Assembly (NCBI GenBank): GCA_945868435.1
Contig: CAMBLG010000009.1
Location: 1 to 64,000 of the forward strand
Length of the DNA stretch: 64,000 nt
Source: an uncultured Lachnospiraceae bacterium
GTDB taxonomy: Bacteria > Bacillota > Clostridia > Lachnospirales > Lachnospiraceae
Direction of reading: 5' to 3'
The notes under the pieces were generated by a model. It was given only the letters and a program-made list of their open reading frames with translations, did not search any database and was not told the origin of the DNA. This document shows positions 43,944 to 52,358 of this stretch, one piece after another (the first letter of the stretch is position 1; the number at the start of each line of letters is the position of its first letter). Both the position numbers and the translations under genes were made by a program.

Positions 43944-45002
43944 ATGAAAAAAAACATTTTGGTTGTTGATGATTCTGCACTCATGAGAAGGGTTATTTGT
44001 GATATAATCAACACAGATAGTAATTTTCAAGCAACAGATTTTTGCAGAGATGGTCTGGAGGCATATGAAAAACTCAAGACAACAACATATGAAGGCGTTG
44101 TATTGGATGTAAACATGCCCCGGATGGACGGCTTGCAATTACTCGAGCAGTTACAGAAAGATGGCATCAAGGCAAATATCATTATGGTAAGTACCTTGAC
44201 GACAAAGGATGCCGATGTGACAATCCTTGCGATGGAGCGGGGTGCCATCGATTTTGTGACGAAACCGAACAATATCATAGAGGCCAAGGGAGAAGATTTT
44301 AAAAATCGTCTGCTGTCGGTGCTGACGGCAGTTCTTGCAACCAAAAGCTATGTCAGAGCTCCGAAACTGAATGTAAAGCCTGCTGCAGGAACGTCGCTTA
44401 ACCGTCTGAAAGCAACCGGTAAAAATAAGCTGGTGGCTCTTGCGTGTTCCACGGGAGGACCGAAGGCATTGCAGAGCGTTATTCCATTATTGCCGAAGAA
44501 CCTGGATGCTCCAATGGTTCTGGTACAGCATATGCCCGCAGGTTTTACCAAGTCTATGGCAATCCGGCTGGACGAGATCAGTGAGATTGCAGTTAAGGAA
44601 GCGGAAGAAGGGGACAAGCTGGAAAAAGGACATGTCTATATTGCACCGGGTGGCAAGCATATGGAGGTGGCTAAGAATCCGGATGGTTCTCATCGGATTG
44701 TGCTGAACGATATGCCTGCAATCGGCGGTTTGAAGCCTTGTGCAAACATTACCTACGATTCTCTTACCAGTTCCGGGTATGATGAGATCGTATGTGTGGT
44801 TTTGACCGGAATGGGGGCAGACGGCACCAATGGAATCCTTTCACTTGGACATCATAAGGCGATTCATGTCATCGCGCAGAACGCAGAGACATGTGTGGTA
44901 TACGGAATGCCGAAAATGATAGCGGAGGCTGGAGTGGTTGATGAGGTTGTACCTCTGGAGGATGTTGCGAAAACAATCACAAAGAATGTGGGGGTAATGT
45001 AA
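43944..45002 (+). CDS. cheB: chemotaxis methylesterase CheB
   Basis: 352 residues: a receiver domain (1-125, phospho-Asp D55 with acidic D9/D10) and a methylesterase domain (about 158-350) with the catalytic triad S169 (ACSTGGP), H196 (VQHMPAG) and D293 (GMGADGTNG). It demethylates receptors when phosphorylated by CheA. ATG 43944 gives the normal MKKNILVVDD start. The partner methyltransferase CheR is not in the window. Confidence 0.96.
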   Translation: MKKNILVVDDSALMRRVICDIINTDSNFQATDFCRDGLEAYEKLKTTTYEGVVLDVNMPRMDGLQLLEQLQKDGIKANIIMVSTLTTKDADVTILAMERGAIDFVTKPNNIIEAKGEDFKNRLLSVLTAVLATKSYVRAPKLNVKPAAGTSLNRLKATGKNKLVALACSTGGPKALQSVIPLLPKNLDAPMVLVQHMPAGFTKSMAIRLDEISEIAVKEAEEGDKLEKGHVYIAPGGKHMEVAKNPDGSHRIVLNDMPAIGGLKPCANITYDSLTSSGYDEIVCVVLTGMGADGTNGILSLGHHKAIHVIAQNAETCVVYGMPKMIAEAGVVDEVVPLEDVAKTITKNVGVM

Positions 45003-45003
45003 C

Positions 45004-47103
45004 ATGGATGTAAGCCAGTATCTTGAGATTTTTATTGACGAGAGCGCAGAACATATACAGACACTGAGTGACTGTATCATGACGCTGGAAAGTGAGCCTG
45101 ATAATAAGGACACAATTAATGAGGTGTTCCGTGCTGCCCATTCCTTAAAAGGTATGGCTGGCACCATGGGATTTAAGAGAATGCAGCATTTGACGCACGA
45201 TATGGAGAATGTATTTCAGGAAGTGCGCAGTGACAAGATTGCGGTGGACAGTGAGATGATAGATCTGCTGTTCAAATGTCTGGATGCGATTGACGCATAT
45301 CTTTCTAACATTAAAGCGACTTCAGATGAGGGAACGGAAGATAATGAGCTGATCATTAAGGCATTGAACGACTTTATTGCAAAGGCGAACGGAGAACAGC
45401 CGGCGGAGTCTGCTCCTGTGGCAGAGGCATCGGCAGAGACAGCAGAAGCAGAAGCTTCTGAGAATGGCGATAATAGGAAGTACCTTCAGATTGAGATGAA
45501 TGATCATGAGCGGAAAACGGTTCTTGCAGCAAGGGAGAGCGGACAGCATATCTATGGTATGACCATCCTGATTCAGAAGGAGTGTCTGTTAAAGGCTGCA
45601 CGTGCGTTTCTTGTATTCCGTGCGGTAGAGGAATTTGGACAGATTCTGGTATACAGACCAAGCTCTCAGGATATAGAGGATGAGAAGTTTGAATTGGATT
45701 TCAGCTTTTACATTGCTTCTTCGGAAGCATTAGACAAAATTCAGACAGCGGCTAAGAATGTATCTGAAATCGAAGATGTGCTGGGTGAGGAGCTGACGGA
45801 TTTCGGAGCTTCCACAGAAGCAGAGGAGGAGCCTGTTAAGGAAGAAACAAAACCGGTTGTAGCGGATGTTAAGCCGGAAGCTGCTCCGAAGACAGCTGAG
45901 CAGAAGGCTCAGGCTCCTGTAAAGAAAGCGGCCGGCAAGCCTGCAACGAACCGGACTGTTCGTGTGGATATCGAGAAGCTGGATGAACTGATGAATCAGG
46001 TCTCCGAGTTGATCATTGCCAAGAACAGCCTGACTTCCATCAGTGCAACGGATGGTGGCAGCTTTAACAGTCAGACGTTCCACGAGCAGATTGAATATCT
46101 GGAACGTATCACGACGAATCTTCACGAATCCGTCATGAAAACGCGAATGGTGCCAATTGAGAGCGTAGTAAATAAATTCCCGAGAATGATTCGTGATCTT
46201 TCCAGAACACTGAACAAGAAGATGGAACTGGTCATGACCGGTGAAGATACAGAGCTGGATCGTACCGTAGTAGATCAGATTGGAGATCCATTGCAGCACT
46301 TGTTGCGCAATTCTGCAGATCACGGTCTCGAGGATACAGCACTCCGTGCAGAGAGAGGAAAATCAGAGACGGGACACATTTTCCTGAATGCTTATCAGGA
46401 GGGAAATAACGTCATCATTCAGGTTGGCGATGATGGTAATGGTATTGACACAGATGCGGTAAAGCAGAAGGCTATCGAGCGTGGAATAATTACTGCAGAA
46501 CAGGCTGAGGGTATGACGCAGAAGGAAATTGTCAATCTTTTATTCCTGCCGAGTTTTTCCATGGCAAAGAAGATTACAGATATTTCCGGACGAGGTGTTG
46601 GACTGGACGTTGTAAAATCCGGTATTGAGCAGCTGGGCGGCGATGTGGAGGTGCGGACGAAGCTTGGCGAGGGAACCACCTTTACCGTAAGACTTCCGCT
46701 CACGCTTGCGATTATCCAGGCACTCATGGTTGAGGTACGTGACGAAAAATATGCAATTTCCTTGAGCTCAATATCCAATATTGAGAGTATACCTGTTACA
46801 GATATCAAGTATGTACAGGCAAAAGAAGTGATTCATCTTCGTGGCAGCGTAATTCCACTGGTTCGTTTGGATCAGGTGCTGGATATGGAGCCGATGGAAA
46901 AAGATCCGGAGAACCTTACGGTTGTCATTGTGAAGCGCGGGGACAGTCAGATAGGTCTTGTGGTTGACAACCTCATTGGACAGCAGGAGATTGTAATCAA
47001 ATCATTAGGAAAATACATTAATGGTAACAAGTTGATCAGCGGTGCAACGATTCTCGGCGATGGAGAGGTAGCATTGATTCTTGATACCAATACATTGATG
47101 TAA
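45004..47103 (+). CDS. cheA: chemotaxis histidine kinase CheA
   Basis: 699 residues with all five parts: Hpt (1-105, phospho-His H46 in AAHSLKGMAG), a P2-like domain (about 155-270), a dimerisation helix pair (about 320-385, DIEKLDELMNQVSELII), a GHKL ATPase (about 385-560, HLLRNSADHGLED, DISGRGVGLDVV) and a CheW-like domain (about 565-695). Two Glu/Ala/Lys-rich linkers flank P2. It phosphorylates CheB and CheY. It starts 1 base after cheB and overlaps cheW by TAATG if cheW starts at 47103. Confidence 0.97.
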   Translation: MDVSQYLEIFIDESAEHIQTLSDCIMTLESEPDNKDTINEVFRAAHSLKGMAGTMGFKRMQHLTHDMENVFQEVRSDKIAVDSEMIDLLFKCLDAIDAYLSNIKATSDEGTEDNELIIKALNDFIAKANGEQPAESAPVAEASAETAEAEASENGDNRKYLQIEMNDHERKTVLAARESGQHIYGMTILIQKECLLKAARAFLVFRAVEEFGQILVYRPSSQDIEDEKFELDFSFYIASSEALDKIQTAAKNVSEIEDVLGEELTDFGASTEAEEEPVKEETKPVVADVKPEAAPKTAEQKAQAPVKKAAGKPATNRTVRVDIEKLDELMNQVSELIIAKNSLTSISATDGGSFNSQTFHEQIEYLERITTNLHESVMKTRMVPIESVVNKFPRMIRDLSRTLNKKMELVMTGEDTELDRTVVDQIGDPLQHLLRNSADHGLEDTALRAERGKSETGHIFLNAYQEGNNVIIQVGDDGNGIDTDAVKQKAIERGIITAEQAEGMTQKEIVNLLFLPSFSMAKKITDISGRGVGLDVVKSGIEQLGGDVEVRTKLGEGTTFTVRLPLTLAIIQALMVEVRDEKYAISLSSISNIESIPVTDIKYVQAKEVIHLRGSVIPLVRLDQVLDMEPMEKDPENLTVVIVKRGDSQIGLVVDNLIGQQEIVIKSLGKYINGNKLISGATILGDGEVALILDTNTLM

Positions 47104-47117
47104 TGGGGGTGCATGGT

Positions 47118-47585
47118 ATGACAGAATATATTACTGATTCAACAGAAAAGGAAACAAAGCAGTATATTGTAGTGCAGATCGGAAGTGAAAAATACGGCAT
47201 TGATATTGGATATATTGATACCATTGTGCGGATGTCAAAAATTACGCGTGTTCCGAAGGCACAGGTATACTTCCCTGGAATTATCAATCTTCGTGGAGAA
47301 GTGGTTCCGGTTATGAGTATTCGTACCAAAATGGGCCTTGAATCGGATGTTTATACAAATGCAACCAGAATTATTATTCTCAAGATTGAGGATAGAGGCA
47401 TGTTGGGAGTTATTGTCGATGCGGTGTGTGAGGTGGTAACGCTGGCTACAGATGAGGTGGAACCCAATAATGTACATTCGAACCATACCAAGGATAATTT
47501 TATCAATGGAATCGGTAAAAATGGAGATCAGTTGATTTCTCTTCTGGAGATTAATGCAATCATTGAAGAGAAAGATAACGCTTAA
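47118..47585 (+). CDS. cheW: chemotaxis coupling protein CheW
   Basis: 155 residues of one CheW beta-barrel domain (about 15-150: YIVVQIGSEKYGIDIGYIDT, FPGIINLRGEVVPVMSIR, MLGVIVDAVCEVV). It links receptors to CheA. ATG 47118 is preferred because GGGGGTG (47105-47111) fits it; ATG 47103, overlapping the cheA stop, would add five residues. A strong hairpin lies between this gene and cheC. Confidence 0.95.
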   Translation: MTEYITDSTEKETKQYIVVQIGSEKYGIDIGYIDTIVRMSKITRVPKAQVYFPGIINLRGEVVPVMSIRTKMGLESDVYTNATRIIILKIEDRGMLGVIVDAVCEVVTLATDEVEPNNVHSNHTKDNFINGIGKNGDQLISLLEINAIIEEKDNA

Positions 47586-47597
47586 TGAATGGCAGAG

Positions 47598-47634
47598 TAT
47601 ATAGTGAGGCATTGCCTCACTATATATGATTTTT
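47598..47634 (+). terminator. hairpin with T-run between cheW and cheC
   Basis: TATATAGTGAGGC (47598-47610) and GCCTCACTATATA (47614-47626) form a perfect 13-bp stem with loop ATT, then TGATTTTT, which runs directly into the GGAGGA site of cheC. It looks like an intrinsic terminator or attenuator inside the che genes, or a processing site. No new promoter is visible in the few bases left before cheC. Confidence 0.6.
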
Positions 47635-47644
47635 GGAGGAAATT

Positions 47645-48265
47645 ATGGGTGAATTTTCACTGGATAACGTAAATGAAATGTATATAGATGTCCTGCGGGA
47701 AATTGGTAATATCGGTGCAGGCAATGCAACAACATCACTGGCAAGCATGATCAATGCCAAAATCGATATGAGTGTGCCGAAGGTAGAGTTGATGGAGGCA
47801 TCGGAGCTTGGATCGGCCATTTGTCCGGAGGATGAGATCATTGTGGGTATCTTTTTGGAGGTAACCCATGATATTACCGGAAGCATGATGTTTCTTATGA
47901 AGATGGATTCTGCACATTATCTGGTTAATAAGCTGATGGGAAAGGATCCGACAAATATGGATCCGTTTGATGAAATGGATCTATCTGCGATGAAAGAAAT
48001 CGGCAATATTATTTCTGCATCATACCTGACTGCATTGTCAGGTATGACCAATTTGACAATCTCTCCGTCGGTTCCGTATATTGCAGTGGACATGGCGGGG
48101 GCAATTTTGAGTGTGCCGGCAATTCAGTTTGGACAGTATGGCAATAATGCGTTATTGATTGAAACGGAGTTTGGGGATGACTACAGAATCGGGGGATATT
48201 TTATTTTGATGCCGGAGGAAGAGTCCTATGCCAAAATTTTAACATCGCTGGGAATTCAGATTTAG
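47645..48265 (+). CDS. cheC: CheY-P phosphatase CheC
   Basis: 206 residues with both CheC phosphatase motifs: EIGNIGAGNATTSL (about 17-30) and EIGNIISASYLTAL (about 118-131). It dephosphorylates CheY-P and is stimulated by CheD. ATG 47645 follows GGAGGA; the in-frame TTG 47633 is rejected because it lies in the T-run and ribosome site. cheD follows 14 bases later. Confidence 0.94.
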   Translation: MGEFSLDNVNEMYIDVLREIGNIGAGNATTSLASMINAKIDMSVPKVELMEASELGSAICPEDEIIVGIFLEVTHDITGSMMFLMKMDSAHYLVNKLMGKDPTNMDPFDEMDLSAMKEIGNIISASYLTALSGMTNLTISPSVPYIAVDMAGAILSVPAIQFGQYGNNALLIETEFGDDYRIGGYFILMPEEESYAKILTSLGIQI

Positions 48266-48279
48266 GAGCTGAAAGGTAT

Positions 48280-48765
48280 ATGGGAGAATTAATCAAAGTT
48301 GGTATGGCAGATTTGAAGGTTGGCCGGGCTCCGGATACTTTGACGACTCTGGGGCTTGGTTCCTGTATCGGTCTGACTCTGTATGATCCGGTCTCCAAGA
48401 TCGGAGGACTGGTACACTACATGCTGCCGGACAGTACAAAACTGAAAAATAATACCAATATCGCAAAATTTGGGGATACCGGTATTCGGGAACTCTTGAA
48501 ACAGGTGTTGGCCAGTGGGGCAAATCAAAGGAGACTGGTGGCAAAGATTGCAGGAGGAGCCTGCATGTTTGAAATGAGTGGTCTGTCTTCGGTAGGAAAC
48601 GTGGGAGCGCGAAATGCAGAGGCGGCAAAGGAGATACTAAAGGAACTAAAAATCCCTTTGGTTGCAGAGGACACCGGACTTAACTATGGTCGTACCGTGG
48701 AATTGAAATGCGAAACCGGTGAGTATGTCATTAAGGCTGTTGGTAAGCAAATTAAGGTGATTTAA
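48280..48765 (+). CDS. cheD: chemoreceptor glutamine deamidase CheD
   Basis: 161 residues with the catalytic Cys29 in LGLGSCIGLTLYD and His46 in GGLVHYMLP, plus the later KIAGGACMF. It deamidates receptor glutamines and binds CheC. Its pairing with CheC is the usual adaptation module of Firmicutes. AGGAGCTGAAAGG precedes the ATG. Confidence 0.95.
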   Translation: MGELIKVGMADLKVGRAPDTLTTLGLGSCIGLTLYDPVSKIGGLVHYMLPDSTKLKNNTNIAKFGDTGIRELLKQVLASGANQRRLVAKIAGGACMFEMSGLSSVGNVGARNAEAAKEILKELKIPLVAEDTGLNYGRTVELKCETGEYVIKAVGKQIKVI

Positions 48766-48778
48766 GGAAACAAAGGGT

Positions 48779-49093
48779 ATGAAAACAAATTCTGTGCCGG
48801 CAGTGATTATGCTGACGGCGGGACTGATTGATTGCATTGTGTCAATATACCAGCGTTTATCATTGTTTGATTTTACCAAGCAATTATTGATCGTGTTGGT
48901 AATCTTTTATTTGCTGGGATGTGTTGTAAAACTGATTCTGGATATTAATTTTCCGCAGATGGACGACGAGCCGGAAGTAGAGGAAGAGGATGCTGAGGAT
49001 ATCGAGTCTGCCGAAGGGGAGCCGGAGGAGGAAGGTATACAGACATCTGATGAGGAACTGGAGAACATAGAGGCACAGCAGGATGAGAAATGA
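48779..49093 (+). CDS. small two-segment membrane protein with acidic tail
   Basis: 104 residues: two hydrophobic segments (about 8-22 and 34-54) and a C-terminal tail (about 60-104) made largely of Glu/Asp. No family is recognised. Its position between cheD and fliA is occupied by short membrane proteins in several clostridial motility loci. The tail should lie in the cytoplasm if the protein is a hairpin. A motility role is inferred from the operon alone. Confidence 0.75.
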   Translation: MKTNSVPAVIMLTAGLIDCIVSIYQRLSLFDFTKQLLIVLVIFYLLGCVVKLILDINFPQMDDEPEVEEEDAEDIESAEGEPEEEGIQTSDEELENIEAQQDEK

Positions 49094-49124
49094 CCGGTAA
49101 GTTCAATACTCAGGGGCGATTAGA

Positions 49125-49889
49125 ATGAAGACTGTTGACAAAGAAAAGCTTTGGGATGCGTATCGCAAGAAACCGACCCAGGAACTTAGAGAACAATTGA
49201 TAATTGAATATGCTCCGCTGGTAAAACTGGTGGCAGGAAGACTGAGTATGTATCTCGGTCATAATGTTGAGTATGATGATCTGGTCAGCTATGGAATTTT
49301 TGGACTGATTGACGCCATCGACAAGTTTGACCTTGCAAAGAATGTCAAGTTTGAGACCTATGCAAGTCTTCGTATCCGGGGAGCTATTCTGGATCAGATT
49401 CGGAAGATGGATTGGATTCCACGGACTGTGCGCCAACGTCAGCGCAAAATGGACGAGGCGATTAAGCAGATAGAGATGCGTACCGGGAAGAATGCAACTG
49501 ATGAGGAACTGGCCCGGGAACTTGGCTTGACGGAGGATGAACTGTGCAATTGGCAGTCACAGATGAAAGTTACCAATGTGGTTTCGTTGAACGAGTTTGA
49601 GGAAAATGGACCGGAACCGGTTATCGATACCAGTAATAAATCACATTTTGCACAGCCGGAGGATGTGGTGGAGGAAGCGGAACTTAAGGAGACGCTTGTT
49701 GCAGCACTGGATCTTTTGACAGAAAAGGAACGCAAGGTGATAGAACTTTATTATTATGAAGAGATGACCTTGAAAGAAATCAGTAAAATTCTTGAGGTAT
49801 CGGAATCAAGAGTTTCCCAGCTTCACACGAAGGGGCTGTTGAAAATGCGGAAGAGAATGGGAACGTACATGAACATTCTTGTGGAATAA
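49125..49889 (+). CDS. fliA: flagellar sigma factor FliA (SigD, sigma-28)
   Basis: 254 residues with regions 2 (YDDLVSYGIFGLIDAIDKFD, FETYASLRIRGAILDQIRKM), 3 (RQRKMDEAIKQIE, LARELGLTEDEL) and 4 (TEKERKVIELYYYEEMTLKE, then ILEVSESRVSQLHTKGLLKM). It drives late flagellar genes such as flagellin and receptors. It lies near the end of the locus, as sigD does in Bacillus, where distance from the promoter limits its level. Its anti-sigma factor FlgM is not in the window. Confidence 0.96.
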   Translation: MKTVDKEKLWDAYRKKPTQELREQLIIEYAPLVKLVAGRLSMYLGHNVEYDDLVSYGIFGLIDAIDKFDLAKNVKFETYASLRIRGAILDQIRKMDWIPRTVRQRQRKMDEAIKQIEMRTGKNATDEELARELGLTEDELCNWQSQMKVTNVVSLNEFEENGPEPVIDTSNKSHFAQPEDVVEEAELKETLVAALDLLTEKERKVIELYYYEEMTLKEISKILEVSESRVSQLHTKGLLKMRKRMGTYMNILVE

Positions 49890-49900
49890 GGGGAGTAATC

Positions 49901-50218
49901 ATGGCAATTAATCCGATTCATTATGCGATGGTTCAAAGAACCAATGATGTGGGCGCTTTGAAACATAACGAGGATGCAAAACCGTTGCAGGCACAACAGA
50001 ATATCCAGGTTCAGGTGGACAAACGGGAGGATGTTCTGCGACATCAGGTATTGGATCCCAATCATAGTGATCAGACGGAAAACCATGCAGATGCCCGTGA
50101 AGAGGGAAAAGGAAAGTATGTGCCGGGAACAGTTCGCCGCAAAAAGAGTAAGGCTGAGACCAGAGAAGATTGCGTGGTTCGAAAGCAGGAGAGAGGCAGC
50201 TTTGACATATCAATTTGA
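49901..50218 (+). CDS. uncharacterised hydrophilic protein of the motility locus
   Basis: 105 residues, rich in Gln, Asp, Arg and Lys, with no membrane segment or signal peptide. An N-terminal NPIHYAMVQRTNDVG segment is the least polar part; the rest looks disordered, with a basic patch (VPGTVRRKKSKAE). GGGGAG lies upstream and the ORF is tightly packed between fliA and a DUF6115 gene (9 bases), which supports it as real. The function is unknown; a small export-gate or swarming factor is one guess. Confidence 0.72.
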   Translation: MAINPIHYAMVQRTNDVGALKHNEDAKPLQAQQNIQVQVDKREDVLRHQVLDPNHSDQTENHADAREEGKGKYVPGTVRRKKSKAETREDCVVRKQERGSFDISI

Positions 50219-50227
50219 GGATAGAAC

Positions 50228-50896
50228 ATGACAGCATTAGAAGTGACACTGATCATCGTGGGGATTATTTTTGTGATTGTCAGCTTTTTTATAGAGGAAA
50301 AGCTGTCACAAAAAGATATTGACCGCATTGTCAGTCTGAGTGAAAATGAGCTAAAAGTAATTGTGGATCGACAGCTTCGCGGAGCGGAGGGGGAAATCGA
50401 AGATTCCATTGCAGAGAGTCTGGAAGAGGCTCATGAGGCAACAAAGCGGGCAATGGAGAAAGAGACCAATGAGAAAATTATGGCAATCAGTGAGTATTCC
50501 GATACGGTGCTGGAGTCCATGAATAAAACGCACAATGAGATCTTGTTCCTGTACAGTATGCTTGGAGATAAGCATACGGAGCTGACAGAGCTTGCAGGGC
50601 AGCTGGGGCAGTTCTCAGAGAAGATGAAGAACACGGAAGACGAAGTGCTGCATAATTTGGCGGAAGCGGCAAGGGAGCTTGAAACCAATATGAGTGCCCA
50701 TGAGCCAATCAATCAGGATGAAGCCGTGCGTCAGGCTGTGGAGGCGGAAGAAGAGGGCAACCATAATGATGAGATTTTGGAACGCCATCAGGCGGGGATG
50801 TCAGATGTGGAGATTGCCAAGGAACTTGGTCTGGGACTAGGTGAGGTGAAACTGGTCATAGGGCTGTATAAGGGGGAACAAGCTGGTGCGGTTTAA
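50228..50896 (+). CDS. DUF6115 membrane protein at the SwrB position
   Basis: 222 residues: a membrane segment (about 5-22), a long coiled coil (about 28-165) and a C-terminal helix-turn-helix-like end (about 178-215: NDEILERHQAGMSDVEIAKE, then LGLGLGEVKLVIGLY), the DUF6115 pattern. In Bacillus the gene after sigD is swrB, a single-pass protein that activates the flagellar export gate. Shape and place agree, so an analogous role is likely, though sequence identity cannot be judged here. Its end overlaps the next gene by 11 bases. Confidence 0.8.
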   Translation: MTALEVTLIIVGIIFVIVSFFIEEKLSQKDIDRIVSLSENELKVIVDRQLRGAEGEIEDSIAESLEEAHEATKRAMEKETNEKIMAISEYSDTVLESMNKTHNEILFLYSMLGDKHTELTELAGQLGQFSEKMKNTEDEVLHNLAEAARELETNMSAHEPINQDEAVRQAVEAEEEGNHNDEILERHQAGMSDVEIAKELGLGLGEVKLVIGLYKGEQAGAV

Positions 50897-51419
50897 GTAT
50901 TATCTCAGAGGCTGTGGACTGGGAATCCTGCTAACGGCCATAATTTTGACCATTGGTTTTCATATTCATGGCGGTAAAGAAATGTCTGACCAGGATGTGA
51001 TGCAGCGGGCATCTGAACTTGGAATGGTTATGCCGGATGGGGAAGAGGACTTGGAGATACCAGTGGATACCGAGTTTCAAACAGAGGCAGTGCCGAATGA
51101 GCAGGAAAATCCGATGGCAGACACAGAGAATTCCAATGGAGACGCAGAAGACGAAGCGGAAGATGAACCGTCTGCATCGGAAACGCAGAAAGAGGAGCAG
51201 GACGGGGATACGGTTACGATTATCGTCAAAAAAGGTGAAGTCTGCAGGGAAATTGCAGAGGATCTGTACGAGCACGGACTGGTGCAGGATGCGGAGGAAT
51301 TCCGCAAATATATGCAGGAAAGTGGATACGACAATCTGATTCAGGTTGGAGAGTTTGAATTGACTTATGGAATGGAATATGGTCAGATTGCAGAAATTCT
51401 TACAACAAAACAAGAATAA
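50886..51419 (+). CDS. single-pass protein with MltG/LysM-like outer domain
   Basis: 177 residues from GTG 50886 (AAGGGGG upstream): an N-terminal membrane segment (about 9-27), an acidic disordered linker (about 40-105), and a C-terminal domain (about 108-172: TVTIIVKKGEVCREIAEDLY, VQDAEEFRKYMQESG, FELTYGMEYGQIAEILT) that resembles the LysM-like part of MltG/YceG, without the transglycosylase domain. It may bind or steer peptidoglycan synthesis, for example near the flagellar rod. It is the last gene before the rpsB unit. Function is inferred. Confidence 0.75.
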   Translation: MRFKYYLRGCGLGILLTAIILTIGFHIHGGKEMSDQDVMQRASELGMVMPDGEEDLEIPVDTEFQTEAVPNEQENPMADTENSNGDAEDEAEDEPSASETQKEEQDGDTVTIIVKKGEVCREIAEDLYEHGLVQDAEEFRKYMQESGYDNLIQVGEFELTYGMEYGQIAEILTTKQE

Positions 51420-51422
51420 AGC

Positions 51423-51462
51423 TTGCAACTAAGCCTTTGGTGTGATATAATGCCAAAGGCTT
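51423..51462 (+). promoter_or_regulatory. rpsB promoter nested in an inverted repeat
   Basis: TTGCAA (51423-51428), a 17-base spacer and a perfect TATAAT (51446-51451) with TGA before it. The -10 lies in the loop of an inverted repeat AAGCCTTTGG (51431-51440) / CCAAAGGCTT (51453-51462). RNA reading in from the fla/che genes would fold this hairpin, with a weak U-run (TTTAAATTTA), so the element may both end the motility transcript and start the rpsB one. Confidence 0.75.
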
Positions 51463-51577
51463 TAAATTTATCAATCACATGTGTGGAGATTGCCGGTGCC
51501 GGATTTACGCTTTCCGGTGGCAGTTATTCGCGGAAGCGGTTCATGCATGGAAGAACAACCAAATGGAGGTAAGAAAA
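51458..51577 (+). promoter_or_regulatory. rpsB 5' leader, possible S2 autoregulatory RNA
   Basis: About 120 bases separate the expected transcription start from the rpsB ATG, long for a housekeeping gene. The leader holds an imperfect GC-rich hairpin (GCC-GGTG-CCGGA at 51492-51503 with TCCGGTGGC at 51513-51521). In several bacteria S2 represses rpsB-tsf through the leader. No specific known RNA family is asserted. Confidence 0.4.
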
Positions 51578-52312
51578 ATGAGCGTAATTTCAATGAAACA
51601 GTTACTGGAAGCAGGTGTTCACTTTGGACATCAGACAAGAAGATGGAACCCTAAGATGGCTCCTTACATCTTCACAGAGCGCAACGGCATTTACATCATC
51701 GACTTACAGAAGTCTGTAGGCAAGGTAGATGAGGCTTATGATGCAATTTCTGACATTGCTGCACAGGGTGGAACAATCCTGTTCGTGGGTACCAAGAAGC
51801 AGGCTCAGGATGCAATCAAGACTGAGGCTGAGCGTTGCGGTATGTACTATGTAAATGAGAGATGGTTGGGTGGTATGCTCACCAACTTCCGCACAATCCA
51901 GAGCCGTATTGCACGTCTGAAGGAAATCGAGCAGATGGCAGCAGACGGAACTTTCGATGTACTTCCTAAGAAAGAAGTTATCGCAATTAAGAAGGAGTGG
52001 GAGAAGCTGGAGAAGAACCTTGGTGGTATCAAGGAAATGAAGAGAATCCCTGACGCAATCTTTGTTGTAGATCCTAAGAAGGAGAGAATCTGTATTCAGG
52101 AAGCTCACTCTCTGGGAATTACTTTGATTGGTATCGCAGATACAAACTGTGATCCGGATGAACTGGATTATGTTATCCCAGGTAATGATGATGCAATTCG
52201 TGCGGTTAAGTTGATCGTTTCTAAGATGGCTGACGCTGTTATCGAGGCAAAGCAGGGAACTGAGGAAGTTGCAGAGGCTGCTCCTGCTGAGGAAGAGGCT
52301 GTAGAAGAATAA
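51578..52312 (+). CDS. rpsB: 30S ribosomal protein S2
   Basis: 244 residues, typical S2: [46 protein letters not shown], and a Glu/Ala-rich tail. ATG 51578 follows ATGGAGG; an in-frame start at 51479 lies in the leader and is rejected. The codon use shows the bias expected of a highly expressed gene (frequent AAG, CGT, GTT). It pairs with tsf as in nearly all bacteria. Confidence 0.98.
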   Translation: MSVISMKQLLEAGVHFGHQTRRWNPKMAPYIFTERNGIYIIDLQKSVGKVDEAYDAISDIAAQGGTILFVGTKKQAQDAIKTEAERCGMYYVNERWLGGMLTNFRTIQSRIARLKEIEQMAADGTFDVLPKKEVIAIKKEWEKLEKNLGGIKEMKRIPDAIFVVDPKKERICIQEAHSLGITLIGIADTNCDPDELDYVIPGNDDAIRAVKLIVSKMADAVIEAKQGTEEVAEAAPAEEEAVEE

Positions 52313-52358
52313 TCGGAACGCATAAGCATTATTATGAATATAATTGGAGGATAATAAG

